From Phoronis australis (lineage: Eukaryota; Phoronida; Phoronidae), in contig NMRA01000039.1 of assembly GCA_002633005.1 (NCBI GenBank), positions 950,552 through 1,014,551 of the forward strand: a DNA stretch of 64,000 nt. The letters run 5' to 3'. The notes beneath the pieces were generated by a model. It saw nothing but the letters and a program-made list of their open reading frames with translations. It did not search any database and was not told the origin of the DNA. This document shows positions 11,601-24,500 of the stretch, in pieces (positions within the stretch are counted from its first letter, which is position 1; every line of letters begins with the position of its first letter). The position numbers and the translations under genes are program-made.

Positions 11601-12504
11601 ACGTGAAGAGGAAGAAAGAATGCCATCCAGTTTGGGTTCTGATTTGAAATGTTTTTGACTTGAGAGGCAAGAGGGACATTATGTGACAGCATTGCACAAC
11701 GTACATTTTTATCAGACGGTAGATTAAACATCTGAAGCAGATAGCAGACCAGCCCCACATTAGGAGCTACATCTTACTTCCCAACCAGCAGCCATGAAGG
11801 TTTCTTATCAGCTGGGATTATAGTAGCCACTTACACAGCACAAGGATTTTTATGATCAGCTTCTTTTGTTTCAGGATTAGGGGGAACAGAGATGGGTGTT
11901 GGTGGTAACATACTTTCCCGCCCATTTTGACACCAAGGACTATAAAAACGTCGCTGAAAATTTAACTTTTTCAATGTTTGAATGGCAAAACTCCGTTAAC
12001 TAACAACAGAAGAAACTGTGGTTTCTTTGTTGACTTGTCCTAGCCTCTGTTGTGCAACCTGTCTGAGCAACACAATAGGGGTGACTTGACTTGGGTACAT
12101 CTAAGTACTGCGCTACAGGACAATGCATTGTGTGCACGAAAAATTAGAAATATGGTTAATCATATGATGACCGTGTCTCACCAAAACCGTACTACAAGTT
12201 ACAAAAAGCAGTTGTCTCTCAACCAACGAGAAGGCGGATCTGCTGGCTGCTTTCTGGACTGATCATCATCAGACATCTAATGGGATGCCTTATGAGTGTT
12301 CACACGAGAAATTACCTCGGATGTCAAATGAGGGACACCATGCGAACGTCACATTAAATATCGTACACGTCTCAAATAATGCAAGAATCCATAGATCTAG
12401 GCGATTTTCTCAAAATCTGAACCCTATGAATTATCCATAGCTGTTATATAATATCTCTTAAGCCTCTCAAGTTGATGAACTTTTACAGCTGCGATTGAGA
12501 GCCA

Positions 12505-15500
12505 CTACATAGGATCACCCCAGAGGCAGCAGCAAACAATAGCTGCTATGTAAATGTCTGCATACGCAGACAGTCCGCTGGGAGCAGTCAACTCCTTTAC
12601 ATCTTTGGTAAACCCCATGTCTATCAAAACTTGCTGAGCATGGTTATGTGAAGCAAACAAATCGTCCACAGAGCTACCGCTGATTTTCGTCTTTTCACTC
12701 ACGGCTTGCATCAGCTATGAAATATGAAAGAATTTTACTGTCTACAAAGACTATGAAGAAAAATTTCGTAACAACATTTACTTCACAACAAAATACAAAA
12801 AATTATTTAAGATTTCAATGTAGAACCTGAAAGTTTCATATGAATCCGATCATAAATTTCTGAGAAATGATATTTTAAAGTTAACGAAATTTGGAAATGT
12901 TTATAGGATCCCACACAACCTTACTTTTAGTTTTAAATTGTCAAATGACCCAGCAACTCAACTGACAGACAATGCAAACGTGCACCATTTTCGAATCCGC
13001 CATTTGAGGGTTAGCCAAACTCACTAAACTCTGAAGCTGTTTCTTGAATCACTAGAGGTTTTGATGTTCGAGTTGGAAACGGAAATAGAATCCTATCACG
13101 GTATGAGAGTGAAAGGCCACTACCGACAAGATGAAATCATCAGAGACTCAAAAAATGTTTCAGACTCCTGGAGTTGGCCAACCCCAAAATTGAGAATTCG
13201 AAAATGCTTCAGAAAATAGGGTTAGCCAATCCTAAAATTGCAAATTCGAAAATGGCGCACTTGCATATTGTCTTTGACTTGAGTTGGTAAGGGAAACAGA
13301 GTCCTATCACAATAAGGAGTGTCATGAGATCGATTATATATTTTATGAGAGTAAAAGGCCTACTTCCATTTTGGCTTTCCAGCCAGCTAATAGGACAAAA
13401 TGTAGTTTTAAATATTCATAAAAATTTTGTGAGACATCACCATTCAAAGTCCCCTTAAACATCATTTGCCATATCCAACTTACAATGTCTAGCAGAGATA
13501 GAGCCTTAGTCGAGTCTATTTTGGACAGGTTGATGAGATATCCCTGATCCATCTCACTGAGCGCGTCAAACAAGTAGGAGGCAGACCCCTGTAGTGATGA
13601 TGGAGTGGAGGGGGCTACCAGTTGACCATCCTGAAGAGAGAACAAGCTAGGTAAACATGGCCAGCATCAATGGTGGGGATAGATATAATACTGACATACA
13701 CAACAAACATATAAATATAGAATACATAAGCATACACACTTCAGACATATATACAATACAAATTCTTCAATTCAGGCTAAAACTAATTGGTAAAATTACC
13801 ATTTTGCTTTCTATTTTTCAAAGACCTACTACATTGCTACAAATGTTAAAAATATCAAATGTCTGGTGACATATTTTATATTGAAAACATGGAGACTGAG
13901 ATTTTCTGAATTTTTTTGAAAAACACGAGTCTGCCATAACGCTTAGCAATTCATAGAGAAACAGAGAGACAGACAAAGGGACAGACAAAGAAACAGACAG
14001 AGACAGACAGACATACATACTGACAGACATACAGAGTAATACAAATGCTGTCTTTGCAAATATTTATGGCAATGTGCTTATTAAAGTAATATGTACTTGA
14101 AATATAAATATTTGCTGTACTGGGGTAGCACGTATTCCGTTATGCAAAAGTTGTTGAAGACACGACACTTGTCGTTATTGACAATCTTTATTCCATTTCA
14201 TTCCATATATGAATGGAATAAAGATTGTCTATAACGACAAGTGTCATGTCTTCAACAACTTTTGAAATATAAATATAACTACATTTTTCCAAAATTCATT
14301 TTGCTCAAACATTTGCAAATAGGTTTGAAAACTTCTGAGAGCTTCACTAACTGACACAGCCAGATGTCTTTAGATGTAGTACTAGCAAATGTCTTTCAGG
14401 CGAATGTACTTCGTAAGTAAAACGGGTGGCTCAATACGGAAAGAAAGTAATCACGTCGAAGGCGTTTTGGGATAATGGTGCCATGTCATTACCCGACTAC
14501 CAACATTTCTATGGGTGGGACCCTTGCTACATTAGCGCCACCTAGTATATCTGGAGTTCAACAATAGGGTTGAATGATTAAAAGACTAAGACGTTTCGTT
14601 ACGATTTTCAAAATATCGTAGTACCAGAACTGTATCAAGTTAAATTCCAGGTAATAGTATTTAAAGTCACACTCTGTGCCCTGTTAGACAACCATAAATA
14701 TAGATCTTTATTTGGGTTGGAACTCTTTGTTTCAGTTCTTTAATACAACAGGTGTTACATGGCACCATATACAGCAATCCACCGCAATGTCTTTTCAAAA
14801 ATGTGGCTGCCGAGTACAGATACATTACCATACACAGGATAACAGGCATTGGACATATAGAGTGAACTTGATTCACTTTGCTGCTTCAGCAAGGTCAACA
14901 GGCTAAGGCATCTGATTGGTTCTTGATGACAACTTTCGGCTTACAAAGCAATCAGATGTCTTTGCTGGTTGACTTGGCTAAAGCGGTAAAGTGAACTAAA
15001 CATAGCCATTGCAGGTAATAGTCAAAGAAGTTCCGCATTTTGAGAACTAGATTTCTCTATTATTACATGTAATTAACACACCCCCATAAGAGGCCTACCA
15101 CACTATCGGTGTCAATTGCGAGGTGGTCTAGGTCTACACAGGAATGTTGCAACGTGACATTCGTGAACAATCTGGCCAAAAGAAGCAAGGTTTGTGAGCA
15201 CTGCCACTAAACAACACAACGCAACAAAAACCAACCACTTTGAGATGGAAGATATCGTCAGTTCCGTTACAAGCATAAAAATTAATTTAAGAACAGCAAT
15301 GAAAAACATCCACCCACAGTTGACACTTTTCTTAAGTGACAAGTTCAGTATGACCTCACTATTCAAGTCGGCCAATCTGGAAGTAAAGGAAGAACATTAA
15401 TTTGTCATAACTTTTTTAATTGTCGTGTTCACACATTACACGACTTCAGCAGTTTTGTTTATGAAGCAATGAATGCATGAGTGATTAGACTGAGCCACGT

Positions 15501-18500
15501 GCACCTGCTCACATTAGACTGAGCCACGTGCACCTGCTCACATTAGTCTGAGCCACGTGCACCTGATCACATTAGTCTGAGCCACGTGCACCTGCTCACA
15601 TTAGTCTGAGCCACGTGCACCTGATCACATTAGTCTGAGCCACGTGCACCTGATCACATAAGTCAAACGATTTTGTTAACGCTGACTTACGTATGATAAT
15701 TTTTGAATTGAAAGTTTATCCCATAATTCAGACTTTGCGCTCATGAGCTTCCATGGTTATGGATAACGGTTACAAAACTGGTTCTCAAAATCTGTGATCC
15801 CTGCTAATGACCACTGCCCAATGCCAACACCACAGCATTAAGAAGACGGCAGCAGAGTTATACCTTTGTTTCAAAGCCCAGTGAACTTAACACCTGATTG
15901 ACGACAGCAGAGTCTTCTGAAGGCACACTAATGACTTGTCCTTTAATCTGGAAAAGGAAAACGTTTTAATCAAGCTGTTTTCACAATCATGGCTTGTGAA
16001 AACAAAGGCTGCATTTCGCTTCGTTTGGCTGGCTAAAAAACGTAGATAGAATTATGCCTTTTACTCTCATAATATTGGTCTCATAAGATCTATTTCCGCT
16101 ACTATCAAGCATTTTGAAACTATCAGTGACTCAAAGAAATGCTTCAGAGTTTATTGGGGTCAGCCTGACCTAAAATTGCGAACTGTACGCATTGCCTCTG
16201 ACTTGGTAATGGAAATGGAATCTTAGCTATCACGATAAGGAATATGATAAGTCCGATTTTATGAGTCAGAGTGAAATACTTGATTTTCTCATTATTATCC
16301 TGCTAAGCAGCACAAAAAGCAAATTTAAGTTACAACACAATAATAACCTAATCGGTGAAAAATCACAACAGGGGACCATGCACTCTTCTTATTGGACGGA
16401 ATATTCAAGAAGTTGACCTCTACGAAATACTTTTGATTGGCAAGAAAATGTGGAAACCTTAATCCTAAATCCACTTCTTTCCAAGCATTTGTTATTAATC
16501 AGTATGCAAATCTTAACAAAGGTCGACTTGATTTCATGCACGTGATTGAGTAGTATGCAAATCTTGACCCCAGCTCAACTCGCATTCAAACACAAGTACA
16601 TTGTTCACATATAGAACGTACTTGTGAAAGCATTTCTTTGTTTTATATCATTGTACGCTCACCATCTGGATTTGATACTTAAATTAAAAAAATATTTTAA
16701 TGTCTAAATTTTCATTTATGTAACATTACGATTCATTTTAAACATCACAGCAGGTCAGGCTTTGAATAATATAACTACTGTCAGTTTTATAAAATTTGCC
16801 AAAAATCTGTTTTCACAGTATGGTTATCACAGAATTCTTCAATGTGTTGAAAAATGACGAAAATGTTCGGAATAATTACTAGGAAGAGTAAATAACCTCA
16901 CCAGCTTCTTGAGTGGCTTTATGGCGGATGATTTTCTCATGACATCCAAAATGGCCGCTGTGAAGTCAGCCCGGTTGGCCATGGACAGAATGGGCTTCAC
17001 CCTGGTCCTAATATGGTCCTGCTCTAAAAAATCCAACATCAACGATATAATTACGAAATACTCAAAAAGATAAAAAACAAATCTAAATTTCATTTCAGTA
17101 GAAAGCTTTCCTGCTTGATGACACTTTCATTACATGTGTTAATCTGAGGGAAGCAATCAGCCGGCCATGTTGCGGAAATTATGTCTGGAGGGCCACCTTG
17201 TGGGAAAAACAGCTGTGAGACTATAGCAAATTTACTAAAATTTTGACAGAAGACGAAAACATCCATCTACATAGTGCAAAAATTACAAGTGGTAATTTTA
17301 GCAATATGTGTATTTCGTTTTAAGTCAGTATGGCTTTATAGCAATGACAACATTAAATACATTCAAGTCTCATCGGACTTCTTACAGACGTGGACCTAGT
17401 CAAATAGTATGCTCTGCTACACCTTATTTCAGAAATCATTTCTACAAAAGGCTCCTGTGTTCAGTTTGACTATGGCCATGTGAGAAGCAATGGCTGAACC
17501 AACTTGCTAATAGCATGGAAATTTTGAGGCACCCAGTTGAGAGGGCACCGACAAAATTTGAATCTAATACTGGAATTTGAAATAAAACTTACTATAGTTA
17601 TCAACATCGCTAACTCCAGTAAGTTATATTTCCGTACTGTATTAGATTCAAAATTTGAATCTAATACTGGAATTTGAAATAAAACTTACTAGAGTTAGCA
17701 ACATTGCTAACTCCAGTAAGTTATATTTCCGAACTGTATTAGATTCAAATTTTATCTGTGCAACTTGCTAAAGCATAACACCTTGTTGAGAAATTTGCCC
17801 AGACTTTGTAGACTGTGAACAAACATCAATTTTGTTACTGCAACTCATTCGACCCGAATGTGGACAGGTGGCATGGCAGTACATTTGTATTCAAAGTGGG
17901 TTGCCGACTTGAGGATATACACAACCCATCTATAAATTTTTAGCTTAAAATTTTATAACATCTGTACCAGGGATTTCTGAAAGAGACCCCGAAAACACCC
18001 ATTTTCTCGAAGTGATTTTCTGTCGGACTCCACAAAAAGGCCCCAGGAGATCTTTGGGAAAGAAGGGTTGATTGAGCTATTTGTATCATACGGTAGTCGT
18101 AGTCCAATTAGTTTTCTCAATTCAAACAAGGACGACTAAATTTTGATCACATATCACGATGAGGATTTTTTAAAATTCCAGAAGAAAGCATATCTGTATG
18201 TAAGTTAAAGAGAAAGAATTTGGTGAAGAAAATTTACTAGAAACAAAATGGCTAAAGGTTTTAAACATCATTTAATCTACACTTTCGTGAAAACCATGGT
18301 GAACATTTCATCATTGAATGAGAATGGGAATTAAGCAAGTATGTTTCAATTGTTGGAAGATCTGAATCATTAGATTTCTTTTCATTTAACGATAAAATAT
18401 ACGACCAAGCAACACCTTGTAAAATTGGCAAATTACAAAATTCTCTTACTTACCATTACCAGACTCGAGGGTTGGTGCAGAAACTACAGGGCCATCTACA

Positions 18501-21500
18501 GCATCTTGGGAGATATGGTCGAAGCCCCCCTCAGTCCCTTGAACAAGGCACAGTTCAATGTTGCCTGAGCCGGTCACCAGAAGCTCAAGAGCTTGGTATG
18601 CCAAGGCAGTGTTCTGTGGAATTTTGAATGACTTCTCTTCCGAGTTCTTGACATCACCACCCACGTCGGCGTCAACAGACTATAACACAAGTCAGAATTT
18701 ATGGATGAGGTTGGCGCATCTCTGTTCCCTAATTCCCAATCAAAAAAGGCGGACATAAAAGTGCCTATTGTAATCCCAACTGGAAAGAGGCATTCATAGT
18801 TGCCGATTGGGAAATGAGACGTAGCACCTAATGGAATGGTTTACACTCAGAATGACACGGGAATTTCTGGTGAAATCCCACCAATTAAGGACACCATATA
18901 GCAGAGAAGTGAAATTTTAATTTCTCCTTCTCAACTGATGGTAAGAAGCACTACCATCAGACAATATTATGAAAAATTGGGAGCAGTTCAAAGTTAGAGG
19001 TCGTTTAAAAATGAACAAGAATTAATCTGAACTGTTTTATAATCTATGTGGTTCACAAGAACAGCTTGTGCACATCAACATGGTAAAAAGTCACCAATTT
19101 GGTACACAATATGGTCAGCAAGTGAAATTTTATTTTAACATTTTTGCATAAAAGATAAGTACCGTATTCGCCGTAATAACCGCCCAGGGCACTTAGAAAA
19201 GTTCGGTTCAGGGGCAGCGCTTACTATAACCCAAGGCGGTTGAAACCCGGTCTCCGAAACGGGTGACGATTCATCAAATCTACGCTCTGTGACGTATATG
19301 TAATCTATGAAAGACTTTCAAAAAAACTGTGGTGCATTGCTATCAAACTTTGCAGCTAAATTACGATCATTTTACAGAAAATTGTGCTGAAATCCCAGGG
19401 CGAAAACTCGCCGACTGACTGCCTCGAAATCGCTGTCTTCGATATGGCGACTTCAATGCTTGAATAAAAATGGTTTCAACTCAAGCAAATTACCTGAAAT
19501 CCTCCTCATTAAGTTTTATAAGTAGCGTCTCTAAGATTTTTTAAGTTCCCGTGGAGTCTGGATTAACGGCAGGTTTAAGTACAAATCTGTGCAACATCGT
19601 GCCATCTACATGTATGATCGGCAACATGGCGAGAAAAATGTCTGGACAAACACACATGTTGTTGTCACGTGACGTTTGTTTTGAAGTTCGTCTGCGAGTA
19701 AGCGAGCGTGTGCGTGTCACCAGAGTTCATTTGCCAAAGCAGAAACCGTCTTTTCGCCAGAGCCACGCAATCTAACTAGCTAGATGTGTCTAAAGAAATT
19801 TGCACAAGCAGTAGGCCTAAACCAGAGCATGTTTCATTCAGCACTTGCCGGTCTCGTGCTAAAAACTTTCGACATTTGTCTCCGTAAGGCCCACATTACT
19901 CGCCGTGTAGCTAGATGCATATGTAACTATCTGACAGTTATTTTTCGGTGTAAGAGTGTGTAACCATTCACTGTCAGTTGTTATTTTATCGGATATTCGG
20001 CTTAAAAACACCAATTATGGTTAATCAAACAATCCATCTCAAAAATAACGCAAACATGTTTTATAGTATTAGAAATTGTCGGAAATTAGGGCCAATATTC
20101 ATTTCTTATCGATGCTATGCTACCCGTTTCATGAATGGATAGTTCCCGACTAATGTCTTTGATGACAGGTTCATGTATGTAGCGCGAGCTTCCTGGCCAT
20201 GTGCATTTAACACCGAGTTATTTTTATTCATGAGACAGTCAATGTGTCTACTGAAAGGTCAGACCATAGTGGGACAGGGTCGTCGCGAGAGCGTAGCAAC
20301 GCTCTTGCGTTCTTTTTGAAGCGCTGCGTTACTTTGAAGTGTAAAGTCACGGCTAAATACAAAAGTAGCAGTGCCGCTGGTGGTCTAGAAGACCCGTGCA
20401 AAAATTTTTTGATAAATTGAAGACGTTACTGTAGCCGAGTTTTAGGACTGTAGGTACGTCATTGTTTGCATGTACACATTCTTGGACTGGGCGCTTATTT
20501 CAGCAAAGTCTGAAAACGCGTGGGGGGGCGCTTATAGGGGCATGGGCAGTTATTACGGCGAATACGGTAGCACCAAATTAATGCTACATCATTTTTAAAG
20601 ATCTATACCATAGCAGTCATCACACAATTATAAGAAATCATAGGCATTCATAACAATCGTGTGAGAAGCCTTTGAGAAATGGAAACGGACAGTTTTGGCA
20701 ATGATTTCATTACCAAATTAGTGGGGTTTTACTGTACTTATTTGTTCTCACAACAGGGAGCTAGATTTGAGTCTCCACTTATGGTAATTTTGCATTTTTC
20801 AAAGGCTGATAATTTTTTTGCAAACAATGGGAACTTTAGCAAATGTTGTTTTATTACATCTAAACACTGCAGAGCGTGCTTGGAATAGACTAAAATGTCC
20901 TTGATCTCGACTTTTGTAGAGAAAATTAACAAAACTTCATTTGTCGGCCACACTTCGTGCTAAATACGTGATGAATTACAGCATTGTTGATGAGCGTGGT
21001 GTCCATTGACAACACCGACTCCAGTATCACTTACAGAGTCTTTCTGGTCTTTAAGAGATTGTAGGTCAACTTTATCTTCATCGCTGACGTTCCAGTCTTT
21101 CTTAGCGTGTAATGTTGCTTCAGCGGTCGTGTACGCAGTGTTGACAATCACGCACAGGACCAGGCGACTATTATTGCGTACCTGCTTAACGAGTTCGTGA
21201 TTCAGATTTAGCTTCCTAAAGAAGATAAGGGTAAATAAAAGTGACATACTTTCCCAGTAACTGAAATAGCAAATAAAGCCACTAAATTTGATAATCTTTC
21301 ATCGTAGAATAAGAGACTAACAACTGCTAAAATTTCCATTTTCTATTCTTATAATTATGTGAACTACATTGCTGTAAATGATTGAAATTTTGCCAAACGT
21401 TCTTTGATGACCACCGTAGTACAAACCATGACAAAAGAAAGGAAAACTTGCTGAAAAGTTATTTTTGTTGCAAATTTGACGTATTGAAAATTCACTTGTC

Positions 21501-24500
21501 TGCCACACCGTGACCCAAGCAGAAGAATTCTTGCTGTAATCTAAGATTTGCCAGATCCCTATGGATTGTGCTATGATGCCAAAAGTTTGAAAACGGCCAA
21601 TAAGGACCAGACAGGAGACAGTCGTCAGTTGGAAGACATGTTAAACAACTTGCCTACCTAGCACACAAAACTTCATACCAAGAATCGACAAAAAAAATCC
21701 ACAAAGGACAGCAATCCTTAAAACTTTCAATCAGCAAAGAACTGTGCTATATATTGTACCAGAGTACTTCCGGGTTCCGACATTCTCACGTTCACACGTG
21801 TTATATTAATTGGTCTCTGAATAAACTTTGATATACCACAGAAAGCATACTTCCTTTTTCTAAAAAAATCCACAAAGGACCACAATCCTTAAACTTTCAA
21901 TCAGCAAAAAACCGTCAATTGTTCCCATGCCAAGAAATCACTCCTCATCTGTGCAAAGAACAAGTTGAGACTAATTTCATAGCGGTACGTGGACTACATC
22001 AAAAGCAAGATTCTTTCCTGCATGACAATTGGTTACAGTTTGAAGATTATGCAGTACCCTTGAAAAATGATCAAATTTGGCAAATTTCAGAACATCATAA
22101 CTTAGCAAAGACCTATTGGATTAAATATGAAACTTTCAGATACCAGTCTTTATGCAAATGAATGTTTTCCAAAATGTTGTTAGGCATCGTTTTTGAAATT
22201 TTCCACTTTTGCATGACGCGGTATCAAAAAAGAGGACTTTTATGTAAAAAACTCAGAAGTTGTGTGAAATGAGAATGAAACAATAATTTAGAAAACTGTG
22301 ACAGTATTTTTAAGATTTCATACTGAACATATATATTGAAAAAAATTGGTCATGTTACTGACACCGTCGTTTTGCAACGGACGTACCACCATTTTTGCTA
22401 AATTTTATTAAAAAGACGGTCATGTGACCCAATTAATAACAAATTGGTATTAAGTCAAAAATCAAATTCTACAAGGTTTGTACTTTCGGATAATAAATAC
22501 TTTTATCGAGTTAAAACCCATAGTAACTGTTTTGTAAGTCCTATGTAACCTTAAGTCCTTCAATTGAAGTGATTACCTGAGCTGCAGTTTTGTTAATAGA
22601 TCCTGAGTATCCACCTCTGTAGAGTGAACAACACCCAGGTTCGCCTCTATGGCCACGTGATCCTCACCCTTCAGCTCTATGTCAAATATCGTCTTCAGCT
22701 GGCCTCCTGGACATAGACACCCACACATTATATACAAGTAGCACATCAAATGTGGATTTCAAATGGACTTTTGATAATGGACAGGTTTACATACACCGGG
22801 GGAGGGGGGCTGTATTGAACATGGCATAATAATGTAATATACTGCATTGTTAAAGTCGTGTTCAATACAATATGCACACAAAGCGTATTTGAAAAATTTT
22901 ATGTATTAAGTATATAACATGTATTTATGCATGTATGTATTGTATACATAACATCAGAAATGGACTTTAATTGGGCCCCCGAACATGGTCAAAGACATAC
23001 ACAGCACAATGCAATCTACAAAAGGCCAATTAAACTGTACAAACATTAGTTTATATTGACTGAGACCGTCTTTTGGAACACTTTATTTCAATTTCTGGAT
23101 GATATCAGGAAAATAGAGTATTCCCGAAAACTAGACTTTGAACCTAATCTCAATTTTTGTCTTGAACTGAAGTGTCCTTGAACAACCCAAGTCATGTGTG
23201 ACATTTATAACAACTGTCATAAAAACCAAACATGGGATGAAACTGGGTCAAGCAAAATTTGACTAGCAAACACAAAAACAAGGTCATTACACGCTATCTC
23301 AAATGGGTCAAACTTGATGTCACCGTGGCACTGAAATGACCGAACTTGGACTAACATTGCTACCAAAGCTTCATTGCATAAATTGTGGATAATGAACCTT
23401 GTGCAAGATAAGAAGCAAAGTGAATGTTTGTCCCACTTCCCTAGGTCTTAATCTGCTAGTGCACAATAGGAAGTCCTCATGCTGGCCATCCTCATACATG
23501 CCTTCGACTTTATGGTAAAATTCTCCAATTTGGGACAACCTCTAAAACTTGGGAATATTACAGCAGAAATTGAATTTTCTGGATTCTAAAAACTGAAACA
23601 TTTTGACATTAATCACATTTCTTAACTTTCAGATGTTTCGTTTAGTCTGAAAACAGTAGACTTGGAATTTAATTTTACTGTATTTCTGGTGATTCTTGAA
23701 TTTGGGACGGCCAGTGTTGCCAATTTCTAAAGTTTGGTACAAGTTCCAGTCTTAAGCAAAGTAATTAATTTTTTGTTGTCCGAACTGGAGAATTTTTACC
23801 GCAGATGAAGTTTTCCAAAGATAGATCGATTCTATCCCACTTGAACAGCCCAGTTTAAGGAAACTCGCAAGTGGTTTATTCAATATTCAATATTAAGAGA
23901 TATTGCTCAAGCTTGGCCAATATTACACAATATTACTGAACTCATCGCTATTTGTTACAACAGCATCTGGGCAAGATAAGCCAAGCTTGAAATTAAATAT
24001 TGAAAAAGTACGCCGTCAACAAAGTTTGCAAAGACAGGTGGTGTAGTGGCAGTTGACAATTTAGAAATGTGTACACAATTTTCAACAGAGACTGTGTCTA
24101 TGGTCCGGCCAGTGCTGGTAGCGGTATTTGGAGGGTTGACATAAAAGTATAACCTTATCTACCATTACTTACCATCAGATTTACAGCAACCGTTTGTCAG
24201 GCCACTATGCAAATAGTTGGTGCGTTAAAATTGTACCATTATCGGACAAATCTGAATATGCCAAAATTGCCATTTTTTATTTTCTAAGGGTTTGTAGCAA
24301 TGTGAATGCCTGAATTTTTTTGAAATATTGTCTGGTGGTAACCATGGTACAGAATTTGAACATGGAAAAGCATTAATGTGGTGTTACGGATCTTTTATGG
24401 AAAAAAAGGGGAAATAAAATTTCACTTGTTCGCCATATTGTGTCTAAATTGGTGAGACTTTACTGTACACGCGCAAACTTGATCAATCAAGGGCATGATT

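Noticed and set aside
15484-15657. CRISPR array
   Set aside because: Units are contiguous 29-bp tandem repeats without unique spacers, in an animal intron.
19551-19775. 74-codon frame conserved in both transposon copies
   Set aside because: The whole 1.4-kb DNA is similar between copies, so frame conservation alone is no evidence; no transposase motif.
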